The notes beneath the pieces are model-generated. The model searched no databases, was not told where the DNA came from, and saw only the letters and a program-made list of their open reading frames with translations. Below are positions 44,720-55,690 of a stretch of DNA of 64,000 nt, one piece after another; position 1 is the stretch's first letter, and the number at the start of each line of letters is the position of its first letter. This DNA comes from Hydractinia symbiolongicarpus. Taxonomy: Eukaryota; Cnidaria; Hydrozoa; Anthoathecata; Hydractiniidae. Location: contig NC_079888.1 of assembly GCF_029227915.1 (NCBI RefSeq), positions 1,626,501 through 1,690,500 on the forward strand. Reading direction: 5' to 3'. A program made the position numbers and the translations under genes.

Positions 44720-44985
44720 GAATATTACCATTGCCCTGTGTAAGAAGTGTTGTACGGTAGTGAGGCATGGTCAGTGAAGCAGGAAGATCTTGACCTTTTA
44801 AAAAGGAATGATATAAGAATGGTTAGGTGGATGTGTAACGCCAGTCTGAGAGACAGAAAGAGTTCAGATGAGCTAAGAAGCAGGATAAGTATTCGTAGAA
44901 TACAAAATCAGGTGCAGCTGCTTCGTCGTTACCAAAATGTAACTATTTTGAACAGATGTCCTTTCTTTATGAAAGAGCACCTATG
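44720..44985 (+). pseudogene. LINE RT thumb fragment
   Basis: Codes LYGSEAWSVKQEDLDLLKRN, IRMVRWMCNASLRDRKSSDE and LRSRISIRRIQ, the highly conserved post-palm segment of RTE/Jockey-like RTs (LLYGSE.W .. RW). About 80 codons with decayed ends. A different lineage from the CR1/L2-like LINEs elsewhere in the window. Confidence 0.75.
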
Positions 44986-45013
44986 AAAGCAATGTACGGA
45001 TACAGAGTAAAGA

Positions 45014-45374
45014 AAATACAGAACAAACGTGTTCAAAGGAAAGCGTTGATCAACCCCCTGATGTAGATTTGTTCCCACCACCACAATCTCCTATGATTTT
45101 GAACAAAATTACGAACAGTGGCAGCGCTACTGTCACGGCAAAGCGGGAGAAAAGAAAACGTAGTGAGAATGCAGAAGGAAATAGAATTTTGAAAGAGTTG
45201 GATGCAATAGAGAAAGAATTAAAAGCTGGTGATAAAGAGGAATGTGAAGATAGTCTTTTTTGCCGTAGCCTAGTGCCCACTTTAAGAAAATTATCTGCCA
45301 AGAAGAACAAAATGGCAAAAATTAAGATTTCGCAGCTGTTGTTTGAAATTGAGTTTGATGAGGCATGTGAATAA
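45014..45374 (+). pseudogene. MADF/BESS-type accessory ORF of PIF/Harbinger, C-terminal part
   Basis: A basic region (AKREKRKRSENAEG) is followed by a BESS-like motif (FCRSLVPTLRKLSAKKNKMA, then IKISQLLFEIE). PIF/Harbinger elements usually carry a second, DNA-binding Myb/MADF-like protein needed for transposition, convergent with or next to the transposase, as here. The MADF domain and start codon are missing; the left edge abuts the LINE fragment at about 45000. Confidence 0.6.
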
Positions 45375-45468
45375 AACTAATTTTCTCTTTAACATTTTTT
45401 ATATAACATAACATTTTTTACAGTATTTGTATGGATGTACATTTTCTATACATGTTGACATAAATTAT

Positions 45469-46773
45469 TCAGTTTTTATTTTGTCCTGTACTATTGACAA
45501 TATCCCACTGCCATTCTACTGCTCCTTCATTGTTGAAATAGCATTTAAATTCATCCCGAATTAAGGCTGCCTGTTTTGAATAATTGTTTGAACTACAATT
45601 TGTTAAGTCCTGAATACCACTGATACTTTCAGAGTCTTTTCTCCATTCACCTGGAATAATATTGTTTTGGCTTCCTCTATCAACATAGTTTTCTGGGCAG
45701 TAATTATAAGTATCATTTGCATTGGAAACAGTCATTAAGTAGTTGTGTAATGCCACCACTGCTTTAGTTATTAATACAACTTTGTCGACTTTACTTATGA
45801 TGGGTCGCCGAAGAATTCGAAAGCGGCTTGCAGCAATTCCAAATACATTTTCTACTACTCGCCGCGCTCTTGAGAGCCTATAGTTGAATACTCGCTTTTC
45901 TTTTGCCAAGTTTTGAAGTGGGTACGGTTTCATCATGTGAGGTTTCAGCCCAAAAGCATCATCACCTATGAAAGTAAAAGGCAACACACGATTTGACTGT
46001 GGTAGTTTTGATGCTTTTGGAATATTAAGTAGATTATTCTCAATGCTATAGCCAAGATTGCTGTTCCCATACACACTACCATCACTTTGTCTTCCTGTAT
46101 CTCCAATATCTACCATTAGAAATTTATAAAGTGCACTGCACACTGCCATAAGCACAATACTGTGTTGCTTTTTATAATTAAAGAATGCTGAACCTGATCT
46201 TGCTGGGGCCTGCATCACAACATGCTTTCCATCGATTGCCCCTAAGCAATTTGGAAAGTTCCATTTTTTATAAAATTCCTGAGCTACATGTTGCCATTCT
46301 TCTGGGGAGTTTGGAGGTTTAAGATAGTTTTTGTCAGACAGAGCATCCCATATGGCCCTACATGTTTCGGGGATAATCCTTCCTACAACAGTTGGGCTCA
46401 TTCGAAAGTTTGAGGCAATAGTCACTTGTGCATCTCCAGTAACTAAGTATCTCATAGTAACACATAATCTTTCACTTGGTTTGATCGATTCTCGCATTCT
46501 TGTTTCTTTCTTTACAACAAGGGGAGCTACCCAAGACAGTAACGTTTCCAAATCAGAAGGAGACATACGAAAGTATTGAAAAAACAGTTGATGATCATAT
46601 AGCTTCAAATCCTGTATCAGTAAATGAAACTCCCCCTTCTGCTTTCGTTCTTGGTAAATTTGGCGTATCCAGAATCTTTTTTTATATTTCCTATTATTTT
46701 TTTCATTTTCTAATGCCAACAATTTCAATAGTTTAACTTTTTTAAGAAGAACTAATCGGCGACTGAACTTCAT
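45469..46773 (-). CDS. PIF/Harbinger DDE transposase (HARBI1-like), intact
   Basis: 434 residues, one uninterrupted frame from ATG at 46773 to TAA. The N-terminal helix-turn-helix region (YFRMSPSDLETLLSWV, SNFRMSPTVVGRII) precedes the DDE nuclease: Asp181 in GAIDGKHV, GDDAFGLKPHMMKPYP (Asp271/272) and Glu308 in RRVVENVFG. Length and motif spacing are normal for HARBI1-like transposases. It lies convergent with the BESS ORF. The only complete DNA transposase in the window and a candidate active or recently active copy. The element's left terminus was not found. Confidence 0.9.
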   Translation of the reverse strand: MKFSRRLVLLKKVKLLKLLALENEKNNRKYKKRFWIRQIYQERKQKGEFHLLIQDLKLYDHQLFFQYFRMSPSDLETLLSWVAPLVVKKETRMRESIKPSERLCVTMRYLVTGDAQVTIASNFRMSPTVVGRIIPETCRAIWDALSDKNYLKPPNSPEEWQHVAQEFYKKWNFPNCLGAIDGKHVVMQAPARSGSAFFNYKKQHSIVLMAVCSALYKFLMVDIGDTGRQSDGSVYGNSNLGYSIENNLLNIPKASKLPQSNRVLPFTFIGDDAFGLKPHMMKPYPLQNLAKEKRVFNYRLSRARRVVENVFGIAASRFRILRRPIISKVDKVVLITKAVVALHNYLMTVSNANDTYNYCPENYVDRGSQNNIIPGEWRKDSESISGIQDLTNCSSNNYSKQAALIRDEFKCYFNNEGAVEWQWDIVNSTGQNKN

Positions 46774-46799
46774 GGTGTTGTTTGCATAATGGCGCCGTG

Positions 46800-46897
46800 C
46801 TTAGTGGAAAAATAAAATGCGTTCTGCGAGACGGAAAATATCCTCTGCGCTGAACGCTCCGCACGGAATAATCCGCCTAGTGGAAAACCGGCTTTAG
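46800..46897. repeat. Right terminal region of the Harbinger element
   Basis: From 46897 inward on the minus strand: TAAAGCCGGTTTTCCACTAG, then CGGATTATTCCG (palindromic) and a second TTTTTCCACTAAGCACGG, so TTTTCCACTA occurs twice near the end. The left inverted repeat was not recognised before 45014, so the element is probably truncated there. Confidence 0.55.
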
Positions 46898-47439
46898 GTT
46901 AGTCAGTTCTCGACACATTTAGCTTCATCAACTTAAAAAGTTATAGCTGAAGGCAATAATAACAAAGGCTTACATTCCTATCTTCAGGTGTGTTAGCTAT
47001 AGACGACTTACTTCGCGTTTTTTTGTGCCTGATGCCAGTGGAATTTTGCAGCTACGCTACATCTTTTCTGCCATCTTTGTTTGCCTTTTTACTTTCACGG
47101 ACGTTACGTACACAGCAACCCGTACGGCATCTCTAGCCAATCAGAAGGCTGGAAATTTGACATACAAAACTGACCGTAATGCATTCCTAGTAAAATATTT
47201 TATTCTGCAGAGATATTAAGAATTGGTAGAACTACATCGGAGACCAATGATTTTCTTCTGTGTGTAAATTTCCTAATGAAAAGAATGTTTGATCAAGGAG
47301 CGATTAAAAAGCGAGTGCTAAAAGTTTTGTATAAGACTTACTGAAGAAATAAGGTTTTAGGGAAGTTTGGAACTAATGCAAAGCACTTTGTCACATCTAT
47401 ACCCAATGGTAAACTTTAAGGAACAGTATATTCATTGCA
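46898..47439. other. No supported gene
   Basis: Includes a short open frame (47025-47219) with a hydrophobic start and a CCAAT-like AGCCAATCAGAA at about 47136; neither supports a gene call. Confidence 0.35.
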
Positions 47440-47720
47440 GCAGGGTGGGTAACTTTGTTTACCTACGGGGTTAACGGTCCCGCTGAACCTAGTTAATAAT
47501 TTTTGGGTGGAATTCAATGGTAAGGCTGAGTGTTGGTATACCATAAAACATGTTTGAGGTTACAGTCAGAGTTCAAGTTATGACGCCATTGAAATGCACA
47601 TTTCTCTCGATTTGTCGTTAAACAAAATATAAAAATGTTAATAAAACCTCTATGATTTAACCCTAAAACTTTACAGGTTGAGTATTTAATTGTGCCTTGC
47701 TGCAATGTTCAAAATTTTCT
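47440..47720 (+). mobile_element. Old, diverged solo 3' end of the USP retroelement
   Basis: It aligns with the 3' region at 55.2-55.5 kb: GGGTTAACGGTCCCGCTG at 47469 and the strict core AAGGCTGAGTGTTGG at 47522. Much of the rest has diverged while pairing is kept. No coding part is attached. Confidence 0.75.
47513..47593 (+). ncRNA. Branched structured RNA, most diverged copy
   Basis: The closing stem TTCAATGG (47513-47520) pairs with CCATTGAA (47586-47593), fully different in sequence from the other copies (CCTGTG/CACAGG) yet perfect. GGCTG/CAGTC, GTGTT/AACAT and GTCA/TGAC keep the inner arms. Upstream GGTAA/TTACC (47448-47463) and CGGG/CCCG (47466-47482) replace CCAAGTT/AACTTGG and CAGG/CCTG. 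Confidence 0.7.
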
Positions 47721-48029
47721 CATATGATAATGTCTTTTCAAAATCTGTAAATTATACGTGTCATGTACAGAGATAACATAATGATTGATAGAGCTTGGTG
47801 GCGCTCCTCTTGCTAACAGAGGTGTGTGAAGACTGTGGCACTTCACATGGGAACAGAAACCTTAAGAGGATTTATGCACATTGTAAAGGTTATTGTGTAT
47901 TGCTTGCTTACATTTATAGATTGTGTCGACTGATTAGTTTAAACTGACAACATACTTTGATGTATTATATCGTAGGTAGATGTCATTCTTTTGTAGTACT
48001 ATTAGATCTCCATAACTTATCTTGATGAT

Positions 48030-48480
48030 TACCCCAGTCAAAAAAATATTACCAGGGGGGGGGGGGGGGGTTAATCACACATGATCTTGCCTTGGAGAGT
48101 AACGATTCCACTTATTACCTGAGTTAAATACAAAGATTAGCAAAGTTGAACAGAAAACGGTTAAAGTCTACTTTAGGAAGATATGGATGTATAGTTTCTG
48201 CTTATGACAGTCCGCAGACCTCTTCGAAGTGACCCAGCTAGACATCCTTATATACTTACGTTCAGAAATATGGGTCGAAACTTACCTGCCGTTGGTTGAA
48301 GTTCTGTTCATCTTTTCAAATGTGTTGTGTCTTTTTATTTTTAATTAATTCCTTGAAAAAGGGAGAGTTGTGCTTTTAGAGGCATTTTTTCTAGAGGAGC
48401 ACAACCTCTAGCTTGTTTCTGAAGACCTGACAGGTTTAGTGCATCATTGCGGTAGCTAACCACCTCGTTCTAAATTATTT
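48030..48480 (+). mobile_element. Solo 3' region of a related element, with G16 run
   Basis: Begins ACCCCAGTC..CAGGGGG with 16 consecutive G at 48055-48070, then CTTGGAGAGTAACGATTCCAC (hairpin GGAG/TTCC), GACCCAGCTAGACAT, and an end block AAAAAGGGAG..AGAGGAGCACAACCTCTAG. The same order recurs at 49060-49440. Confidence 0.6.
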
Positions 48481-49059
48481 TCTCATCGTTTACGAAGGAA
48501 GATCTGCCATCAACTGAGTCTGACGTGGAACATGAGGACCCATCAAATCTGTCCCGATTTATTCTCCAGGCAGTTCTACAATAGCACTCAACAGCCCTGA
48601 TTGTACCGAATTAATTTCTACACCTGGTTTTGACTTTCAACATTCACACCATACAACTGTGGTAATGGTATCTGTTGCATTGCGCAAAACAGTTCAAAGT
48701 GTTAAGGGAAGTGCACCCTTATTCTACATAAACATAAAAGGAAATTTAGACAAATGCATGTTGTTGACTGGTTTGAGTGACATTGCACCTAATAATTTAA
48801 TGCAGTATTTAACTCTTTTCTGCACAGACGAATATAGACATGTTTTAGTCTTACAGGGTTTGTGTAATGTTAAAGTCTGATATGCTATGTGGGTTATGAT
48901 ACAATGCTCATTTTAGTTATCTTAGTATAAGTTATTTATCTCTTGTTCACATACTCCATAATTTTGATAGTTATATTAACAACAATTTTAACAGATGACC
49001 GTAACTGTCTTGATTATTACCAAAATCAAAATAAAACCAAAACAAAAAACAAACAAAAA

Positions 49060-49440
49060 TATGCCAGGGGGGTTTAAATATACTGGTCTTATCTTTGGAG
49101 AGTGGCGACTCCACTTATTACCCCAGTCACACAAGATTGTACTGAGTAGGACAGATGAAAATGTTTCCGGATGGAAGAAATGTCTAGTTCCTGCTGAAGA
49201 CTGTTCCCTCTTTTGAGGTGACCCAGCTAGACATTTTGGGTAACTTGGTTCAGGAATATGCGTCGAAACCCTTGTACTTTTTTACAGAAGTCCTACTCTT
49301 TTTTTGTTTGCCAAAGTTTTATCCGTATGTGACAATTAACTCCTTGGCATAAGGAAAAATTTTGTCCTTTTGGAAGCACATTCTTTAAAGGAGCAAAACC
49401 TGTAGACTTTAAATCTAAGACTTAATTGGTCGAGTTAATC
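49060..49440 (+). mobile_element. Solo 3' region of the same family (second copy)
   Basis: GCCAGGGGGG, CTTTGGAGAGTGGCGACTCC (hairpin GGAG/CTCC), GGTGACCCAGCTAGACAT and an end block AAAGGAGCAAAACCTGTAG in the order seen at 48.03 kb. No USP sequence precedes it. Confidence 0.6.
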
Positions 49441-52400
49441 ATTGTGCTTGCACTTTTTAACTTTCATTATCTTTAATATGTTCTTTGATACGCAGCTGGA
49501 ATTACGTGGTAGGGCATCTTCGTGATACCAATATCCATCGTATCAGAATAAAAAGATACCAGTCGTTATCGTTAAGGCATGTAGTTGGTAACTAGAGTTT
49601 GATTTTAAAGTTTTGTTATTCACTTAGTGCATATTTGCAGAACAATAAGATACCTTAAAATTAAATTGATACCTGATGCTTTCACTTCAGCTAGACTTTA
49701 TATCCATATCAATCTTTCGATCTAGCGTAATTAAGTCAATCAGAAGTAGGGAATGATTATAAACGATGTCGAACTTGTCTTTTTTTATCCACTGCAATTT
49801 GCCTTTCATTTTCCAGTCAAATTAAATACATATATACTACCCGAAGTCCCGTGGAAGAATCCACTGAACCTCTCATCGAGTCCATATGATGATGCCAAAT
49901 AAAAACGCAGAACACAGTATTTTGAATTTTTAAAACTCATAATTTGCGTTATTCTATATCTATAACCGCTGAAACAAAACGTCCAAAAAAATTAGCATGT
50001 GCAGCAATAAAAAAAATAAAAACAAAAGAAAAAGAAGCCCTGGGATTGAGGTTGCTCACAATCTGCATTATACAGAACGTTTAAAAATATAAGCAGGTCC
50101 AACAACAAAATAAAAATAAAATAAAAATGCAAAAGGTCTAACATAATCGAAGGTGTCTAACAACGGTTATGTAAAAAGCTAAATCTGCTAAAACTATGTA
50201 CTTGCATTGCCATGCCAGAAGTACGCCAGGGAAAATAGTATACCAGCCATAAGAAAAAATCGTTAAGTCACACAAAAAAGATTATTGCAAAACTTCCAGT
50301 TTCTAATGCATCATACCAAATTAGCTATTTAGTCTATTGCATACAGCAACCCTCTCAATGCGTAAACGTGCCGTGCACGATAAAAATGCAGTGTTTTTGA
50401 ATTTAAGAATCGAATATATTTCAAACGGTAACGTAACAGATGTAAACATTGATTTAACTTTGTTAACATTAAGGTTTATTATAACGACATCAACCACTTC
50501 GTAGCGTTAAAAACAGTAACAACGGAAAAATTACTTTTTACATTTATATAAATTCTTCTCTACGATATACACGCTGTATTTTATAATAATAGTGTTTTTT
50601 TCGTTTCAGCCTTCATGTTTTTAACTGTCCCTGGTGTACTTGCCCATTGCTTTGGAGAGAAAAGATTCAGTTTGTGAGATATATACGCAATAAAAAAGTA
50701 AACTTCTAATTAAATATGTGCATCATACAAATTTTTATATTAAAACAAACAATCAAGCTTAGACATATTATTAGGATATTCTGACCCATTGTTTAGAGTA
50801 TATTCCTAACAAAAAAAAGTTCTTAATTTCTTGACAAATACTATCGTCGTGGCCTAAAAATATATAATGCCTCAAAGTTGCTATAGCTATTGGCAAATTC
50901 TTTTTATATTTATATAGAACAAACAATCGAGGTTGGACATATTCTTAAGATATCTTTAACTGACCCTGAGTATATTCTTACAAAAAAAATATGTTCAGGC
51001 TAAAGACAAACATATTTAGGGGAAAGTTTAGCTGGAAGCGTGTAAACGGCTTAAAAACGTTATTCCTGAATTCATTTCTCTACCAGATAATCTAAATAAC
51101 ACACCTGCTTTTTCTTTCGCTTTCTCAGTAGTAGCTAGCGTTCTCTGGATAAAAGTCCGATCAGTTTTTTACTTCGATTACTAAACTTGGCTTCATCCCA
51201 AAGAAAACAAATTGAAAATATATAGCTAGCTACAATTGTCTAATACATTTCCAATCAGTTCTCTTTTTCACGTTATATCATCGTACGTTTTTCTTCTTTA
51301 TAACAAAATTATAACAAAATTTCTGACAACAACATAAAGGTTTTTTATTCTCGCTCGACAACAACACAACAGTCGCTGTACAACAACAGTTTTGTTTTTT
51401 ACATTTTAGATTCGAATTATCATTCGAATTCGATAGTTTTATTAAAAAAGAAAGCAACCTCGATCCCAGAACACAAAAATGATAGAAGAAACAAATAAGC
51501 TTTAATCTAACCTCATGATGATTAAACTTTGTTTGAAATAACTTTTTTCAGGATTACTTTAAAAAAGAGACAACTTTCTTCGCTTCGGTTTTCATTTTTC
51601 AGTTGATAAACTTTGTTTCCGTGAGATACGGCTCGCACATGGTAAACCGGGGGTAAATTTAAATTATTCTATCTATAGCGACCAACGGGGCTTTTAAAAC
51701 AAAAAAACAAATAAAAACATTTAAAAAAAAAAATTAGCTTTAATAAAATAAAGAAAAAGAGTTTTATTTTTTAAAGTAATAAGAAAAGAGAATTAAATAT
51801 TTAAATAGTAACCCCCTGGTTTGCTTTTTTTTCTTAACTTGGTAAATTTTAGCGTAACGCCACGTCATAAAAAAGTGACCCGTGATTTCCGTGTCGTGGA
51901 CTCACAGTTTTACTCACGCAAGGGAATTAATATATAAGATAAACGTGTGTAAAAAAGACTTAATAACTCTAACCTATTCATCACACTAAAGAAGAAAACA
52001 TCCCTGATTTGCTGCATATTTAATTTTCCTACCCATTTTATTTTGGTCTATAAATCTATAGTCCTTCAGTGTTTCATTCAATACATTTAGTGCTCGTTGT
52101 GACGTATAGCCTTCTGAAAACCACGAACATACTTGACTGGTTACGTGAGATGTCTTAATCCAATCTGACGCTGAAATTTCAGCAAAATCAAATTACTTCA
52201 ATGAGGACGCACTTTGATAGCTCTGAATAAGAAATCAGAGTCTCCGATTTTAAAGCTTTACCTTCAATTAAGATTTTCATGACATCGAGCCAGGTGTCAA
52301 TTGGACAGCTATTTTGGAAGACTAGTTGATTACTGGCATATGAGTAATTCTTCGAACAACTTCTGACAAAGACAACTTCTCGATATACAACGAACAGGTC

Positions 52401-52479
52401 TGCTAAAGGGTTTCAATACGCTTGCTGTGTAAAGAGCTTCACTGCCTTGCCTGCACAAGAATCACTAGACAGCAACAGC
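49441..52479. other. Long AT-rich region without a supported gene
   Basis: No coding motif found. A diverged direct duplication links 50753-50828 and 50920-50994 (AACAAACAATC..GGACATATT..GAGTATATTC). The rest is A/T-rich with homopolymer runs. Confidence 0.45.
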
Positions 52480-53202
52480 GGCTTGCTAAATTTGGGCAAC
52501 ACATGTTACATCAATTCCATCTTGCAATGTTTTTATGTGTTACCCGCAGTCGCCACAGCCATCTGCAAATGATTTTAATATGGCGATAGGTAAAAGTTTT
52601 TTAAGTATTCTACGCAAACTATCCTCCTCCAAGGTTCCAGTGAACACTTCTTCATTTTTGAATGCATTAAAAGGCCATATTTCTAATGCAAGGGGTGCTG
52701 CTTTTAATCCGTACTCTCAGCAAGACGCCCTAGAGATTCTTGAGTATCTCATACCAGAGTTGTCCTTAGCCTTTCCTTTCTTTGGTAGATTATTCAACAC
52801 TCGTGTGAAAATCTGCACTACTTGCAGCGCTTGCAATAATATTAGCACCTCTGAGCAAGTAAGTCCATTTCTTCAACTGCCCTTGACATCGATTGTACAA
52901 TCTTTCTGCAATTAAAGCGCTTTGCCTATAACAAAGGTCTTGTGTCTAAGGTTTGTTCCCCTGCCATATCTTACCCGGGCACCCTTTCTATACCTATCAC
53001 TGTAGACAGTGAAGTCTCTTGTCGCAAGCACTAAAACTTAAGGGCTGTATTTAACCACTCTGGAAATTTGAACAATGGCAATTACACTACTGTTGCTTAT
53101 AACTAAGTGCATGGTAAGTGGTTTCATTGCAACGACAGAGCAGTTGTCCCTTGCAAACAAAGCTGGCTTAATGGTGTACAACCTTACATCCTTTTCCTTT
53201 AA
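52480..53202 (+). pseudogene. USP domain, divergent subfamily, catalytic His lost
   Basis: Cys box GLLNLGNTCYINSILQC (Cys codon at 52504-52506). After a shift near 52570 come YSQQDALEIL, CTTCSACN and PFLQLPL. A shift near 52900 gives FLQLKRFAYNKG, and then NHSGNLNNGNYTTV, where the catalytic GHY is GNY, followed by WFHCNDRA and PYILFL with a TAA stop. Box sequence differs from the 9 kb and 54 kb copies (NLGNTC versus KGNTC) and resembles the 62 kb copy, so at least two USP subfamilies exist. The upstream RLE was not recognised. Confidence 0.8.
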
Positions 53203-53470
53203 GAGCTTAGGTAAATTGCACCACCACAACTTCCGACTTATGTCAGCAAGGGGGTTTGACTATTCTTATTTTTTTTTTTTACTTTTTTTTTACTTTTTTT
53301 TTACTTTTTTTTTGTAGTCTTGTCTTGTGACGACTCCACTTATTACTCCCAGTCAAAATAAAAGCGAAAAAAAAAAAAAAATTACGTCAGCAAGGGGGTT
53401 TGACTGTACCAGGTCCTATCTTTGGAGAGTGACGACTCCACTTATTACACCAGTCAAAAAGGAAAAAACA
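53203..53470 (+). mobile_element. 3' region repeats after the divergent USP, with T-rich tandem repeat
   Basis: Two copies of GTCAGCAAGGGGGTTTGACT (53238 and 53386) and two GACGACTCCACTTATTAC blocks surround an ACTTTTTTTTT tandem array (53268-53313). The second block has the GGAG/CTCC hairpin (CTTTGGAGAGTGACGACTCC). It suggests tandem 3' ends. Confidence 0.65.
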
Positions 53471-53549
53471 TGCACTTTGTAATTTTCATTCTTCCTTTTG
53501 CAAAGTGCCTTCTACGCAAAGGAGTTAGGGTTAACGCCTTTGTATGTGG

Positions 53550-54057
53550 GTTGATTACATCCGGATTTTCCAATTATTACACGAAGCAAACGTTTTAGAT
53601 CGAATGCGTGGCCTAATATCTTTGACACAGCACAGCACAAAAATTGACATAACACTACATCTAAATTTAAATCCCTTCTACTTTATTATCTATGAACAAG
53701 TAATAAACCTGGAATATGTATTAACTCGTGCTTTCTTACACTTAATTTCTGGGAGTGATTTTGCCCAACAACAATTATCACTGTGGTCTTCTTTTGCACT
53801 GATAATTGTTTTCATTGTGGCGTTTCCCTGCTCGACCATACCTTGGATTGCGCGCGACTAGGTGGTCCATGAATAAAAATAGTTTTTGCCTGGTCAAATT
53901 ACAGAAACGCAATCCATAATACTATTAACAAACTCCTTCCTGTTGTCCGAGTGTATAGTCTTTAGCAACCCAAAGAAGGACAAATATGTCTGTCGTTTTG
54001 TACGCCGTCTTTCCTTCCAGAGGAATTGGTCAAATAAAGTTGAAGTCAACTTGGTGA
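53550..54057 (-). pseudogene. LTR-retroelement integrase fragment
   Basis: Minus-strand reading: KTIHSDNRKEFVNSIM (the catalytic D-N..EF box), then after a shift IQGMVEQGNATMKTII and WAKSLPEI, the segment that holds the last catalytic Glu in retroviral-type integrases (SQG.VE..N). Closer in style to Ty3-type/GIN integrases than to the BEL copy at 29 kb, but short. It ends exactly where the next USP copy begins. Confidence 0.65.
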
Positions 54058-55110
54058 CATGTGCATTTGGGTCGCTAGAAATACAAAGGTATGGAATGAA
54101 CACAGCCACATCCCTATTTCAACCAACTATTCCATACCCACTCCTCTAATGCCAACGGCCAAACAACCAACAGTCACCAAGCCCTATACACCTGTTAACG
54201 CAGGTCCAGACCCACCTACCCACAGCAAAGTAATTCACGCAGGATTAATAAGTAGAGGAAATACCTGTTACGCCAATTCCATCCTGCAAGCATTAACTGG
54301 AATCCCATCATTTTGGTTACATTGTGCTTCGGAATCTTCTCTTGTTTCTCCTCTATTGAAGTCTGTTATGCTGAGTATGTCCATGCTGTCCCAGTCTTCC
54401 ACAGCTGTTGACCCTTCCGCCTTCTTAAAAGCCTTGCAGCGTGAGATGTCCAGCATTAGGAAGACCCCATTCGACATTAATACCCAGCAGGACGTGCCAG
54501 AAATACTGCTTCATGTCTTGGGGGAATTAGCAGGCCCTTCGGTTGTCGCAAATAATATCATCACCAACATTATAACCACTACGACGTCGTGTATGCATGC
54601 TTCTTATCAACTAGCAGGGAGGAAAGTATGCCTATTGTGCCACTCCCTATCTCAAACATCGTCACAGGTTCAATTAATTGTTTTTTGCAGCCCGAAAATT
54701 TGTCTGGAAATGACAGGTGGCTTTGCCCGCAGTGCTCTTCTTATCAAGACAGTACAATCGAATTGGTTTTCACCCAGTGTGGAGACATTCTAATTATCCA
54801 ACTGAAGAGGTGTACGTTTCTTGATGGAAGAACCCTAAAAAATAACAAATTTGTTCCCTGCCTTGCTTCAAATGACGGCATTTTTAGAATTCGCTCTCGG
54901 CCAACGGATGACATATCATTTAACAACAAATATTCGTTAGCTGCCACTATTATTCATTCAGGTATCCTAGGAGCAGGTCACTATTGGGCATTCATTAAAG
55001 ATCGCAGCTGTGGCTCATGGTCAAGATGTGACGATAAAGCAGTTGTTACAGTTGCACCATCCGATTTAAATAACTGTTCTGTGTATGTGTTGTTTTTTGT
55101 GAAAATGTAA
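54058..55110 (+). pseudogene. RLE tail plus USP domain, best-preserved coding copy on this strand
   Basis: Starts in the RLE C-terminus (CIWVARNTKVW), then a Pro/Thr linker and Cys box ISRGNTCYANSILQALTG. AVDPSAFLKAL, NTQQDVPEIL and a frameshift near 54590 follow. The second frame has WLCPQCSSY, ILIIQLKRC (normally LKRF) and the His box SGILGAGHYWAFIKD with RCDDKA, ending LFFVKM. Apart from one frameshift it is open over 350 codons with all catalytic residues. 3' region follows directly. Confidence 0.85.
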
Positions 55111-55690
55111 AAATTCTCCTATAGAGTATTCATAAGAAACATAGCAAGGGGGTTCGACTATGTCTTGTCTTTGGGTGCGACGACCCCACTTTTTACCCCC
55201 GTCCAGTAGGGAGGCCAAGTTTGCTCACTTGGTCTACAGGGTTAACGATCCTGCTGTACCCATAGTTATTCTTGTAAGAAGCACTGCAAGGGGGTGTGAA
55301 ATTTCTCTTTTATGTCTTCGTCGTTTTACGGCCACGCATATCAACCTGGTCATGACCAAGGCTGGTCCTTAGCATCAATCACCTGTGTAAGGCTGAGTGT
55401 TGGGATCCCGTAACACGTGTAAAGCTGCAGCCAGGTTCACAAGTCCTGGCACATAGGTAGTTGTTTGCCCCCTTTTTATAGTTTTTGTTTATTTGTATAT
55501 ATATACGTTTTATGTCAATATATGTGTTTTTTGTTTTGTTGGTGCACTATTTGTATTGTCCAGAGGGTTGATTTTTCAGTTAACTTGGTTGTACAGACCA
55601 TCCTTGTAAAAGGGAGATCTTGCTTTGCACAGAGATCTTTAGAGGGTTTAACCTCTACCACTTAAAATAAGAGTCATTAGACCAGTCGAA
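55111..55690 (+). mobile_element. 3' region of the USP retroelement (copy D)
   Basis: Order: AGCAAGGGGGTTCGACT, CTTTGGGTGCGACGACCCC, CCAAGT/ACTTGG hairpin, CAGG/CCTG hairpin, the branched RNA at 55381-55458, and an end block AAAAGGGAGATCTTGC..AGAGGGTTTAACCTCTAC shared with 48.3 and 49.3 kb. This gives the full 3' region for the subfamily. Confidence 0.8.
55381..55458 (+). ncRNA. Branched structured RNA (copy D)
   Basis: Closing stem ACCTGTG/CATAGGT (one G-T), GGCTG/CAGCC with GTGTT/AACAC, and CCAGG/CCTGG. The last stem shows an A-T to G-C change against the 8 kb and 24 kb copies (CCAGA/TCTGG). Confidence 0.7.
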
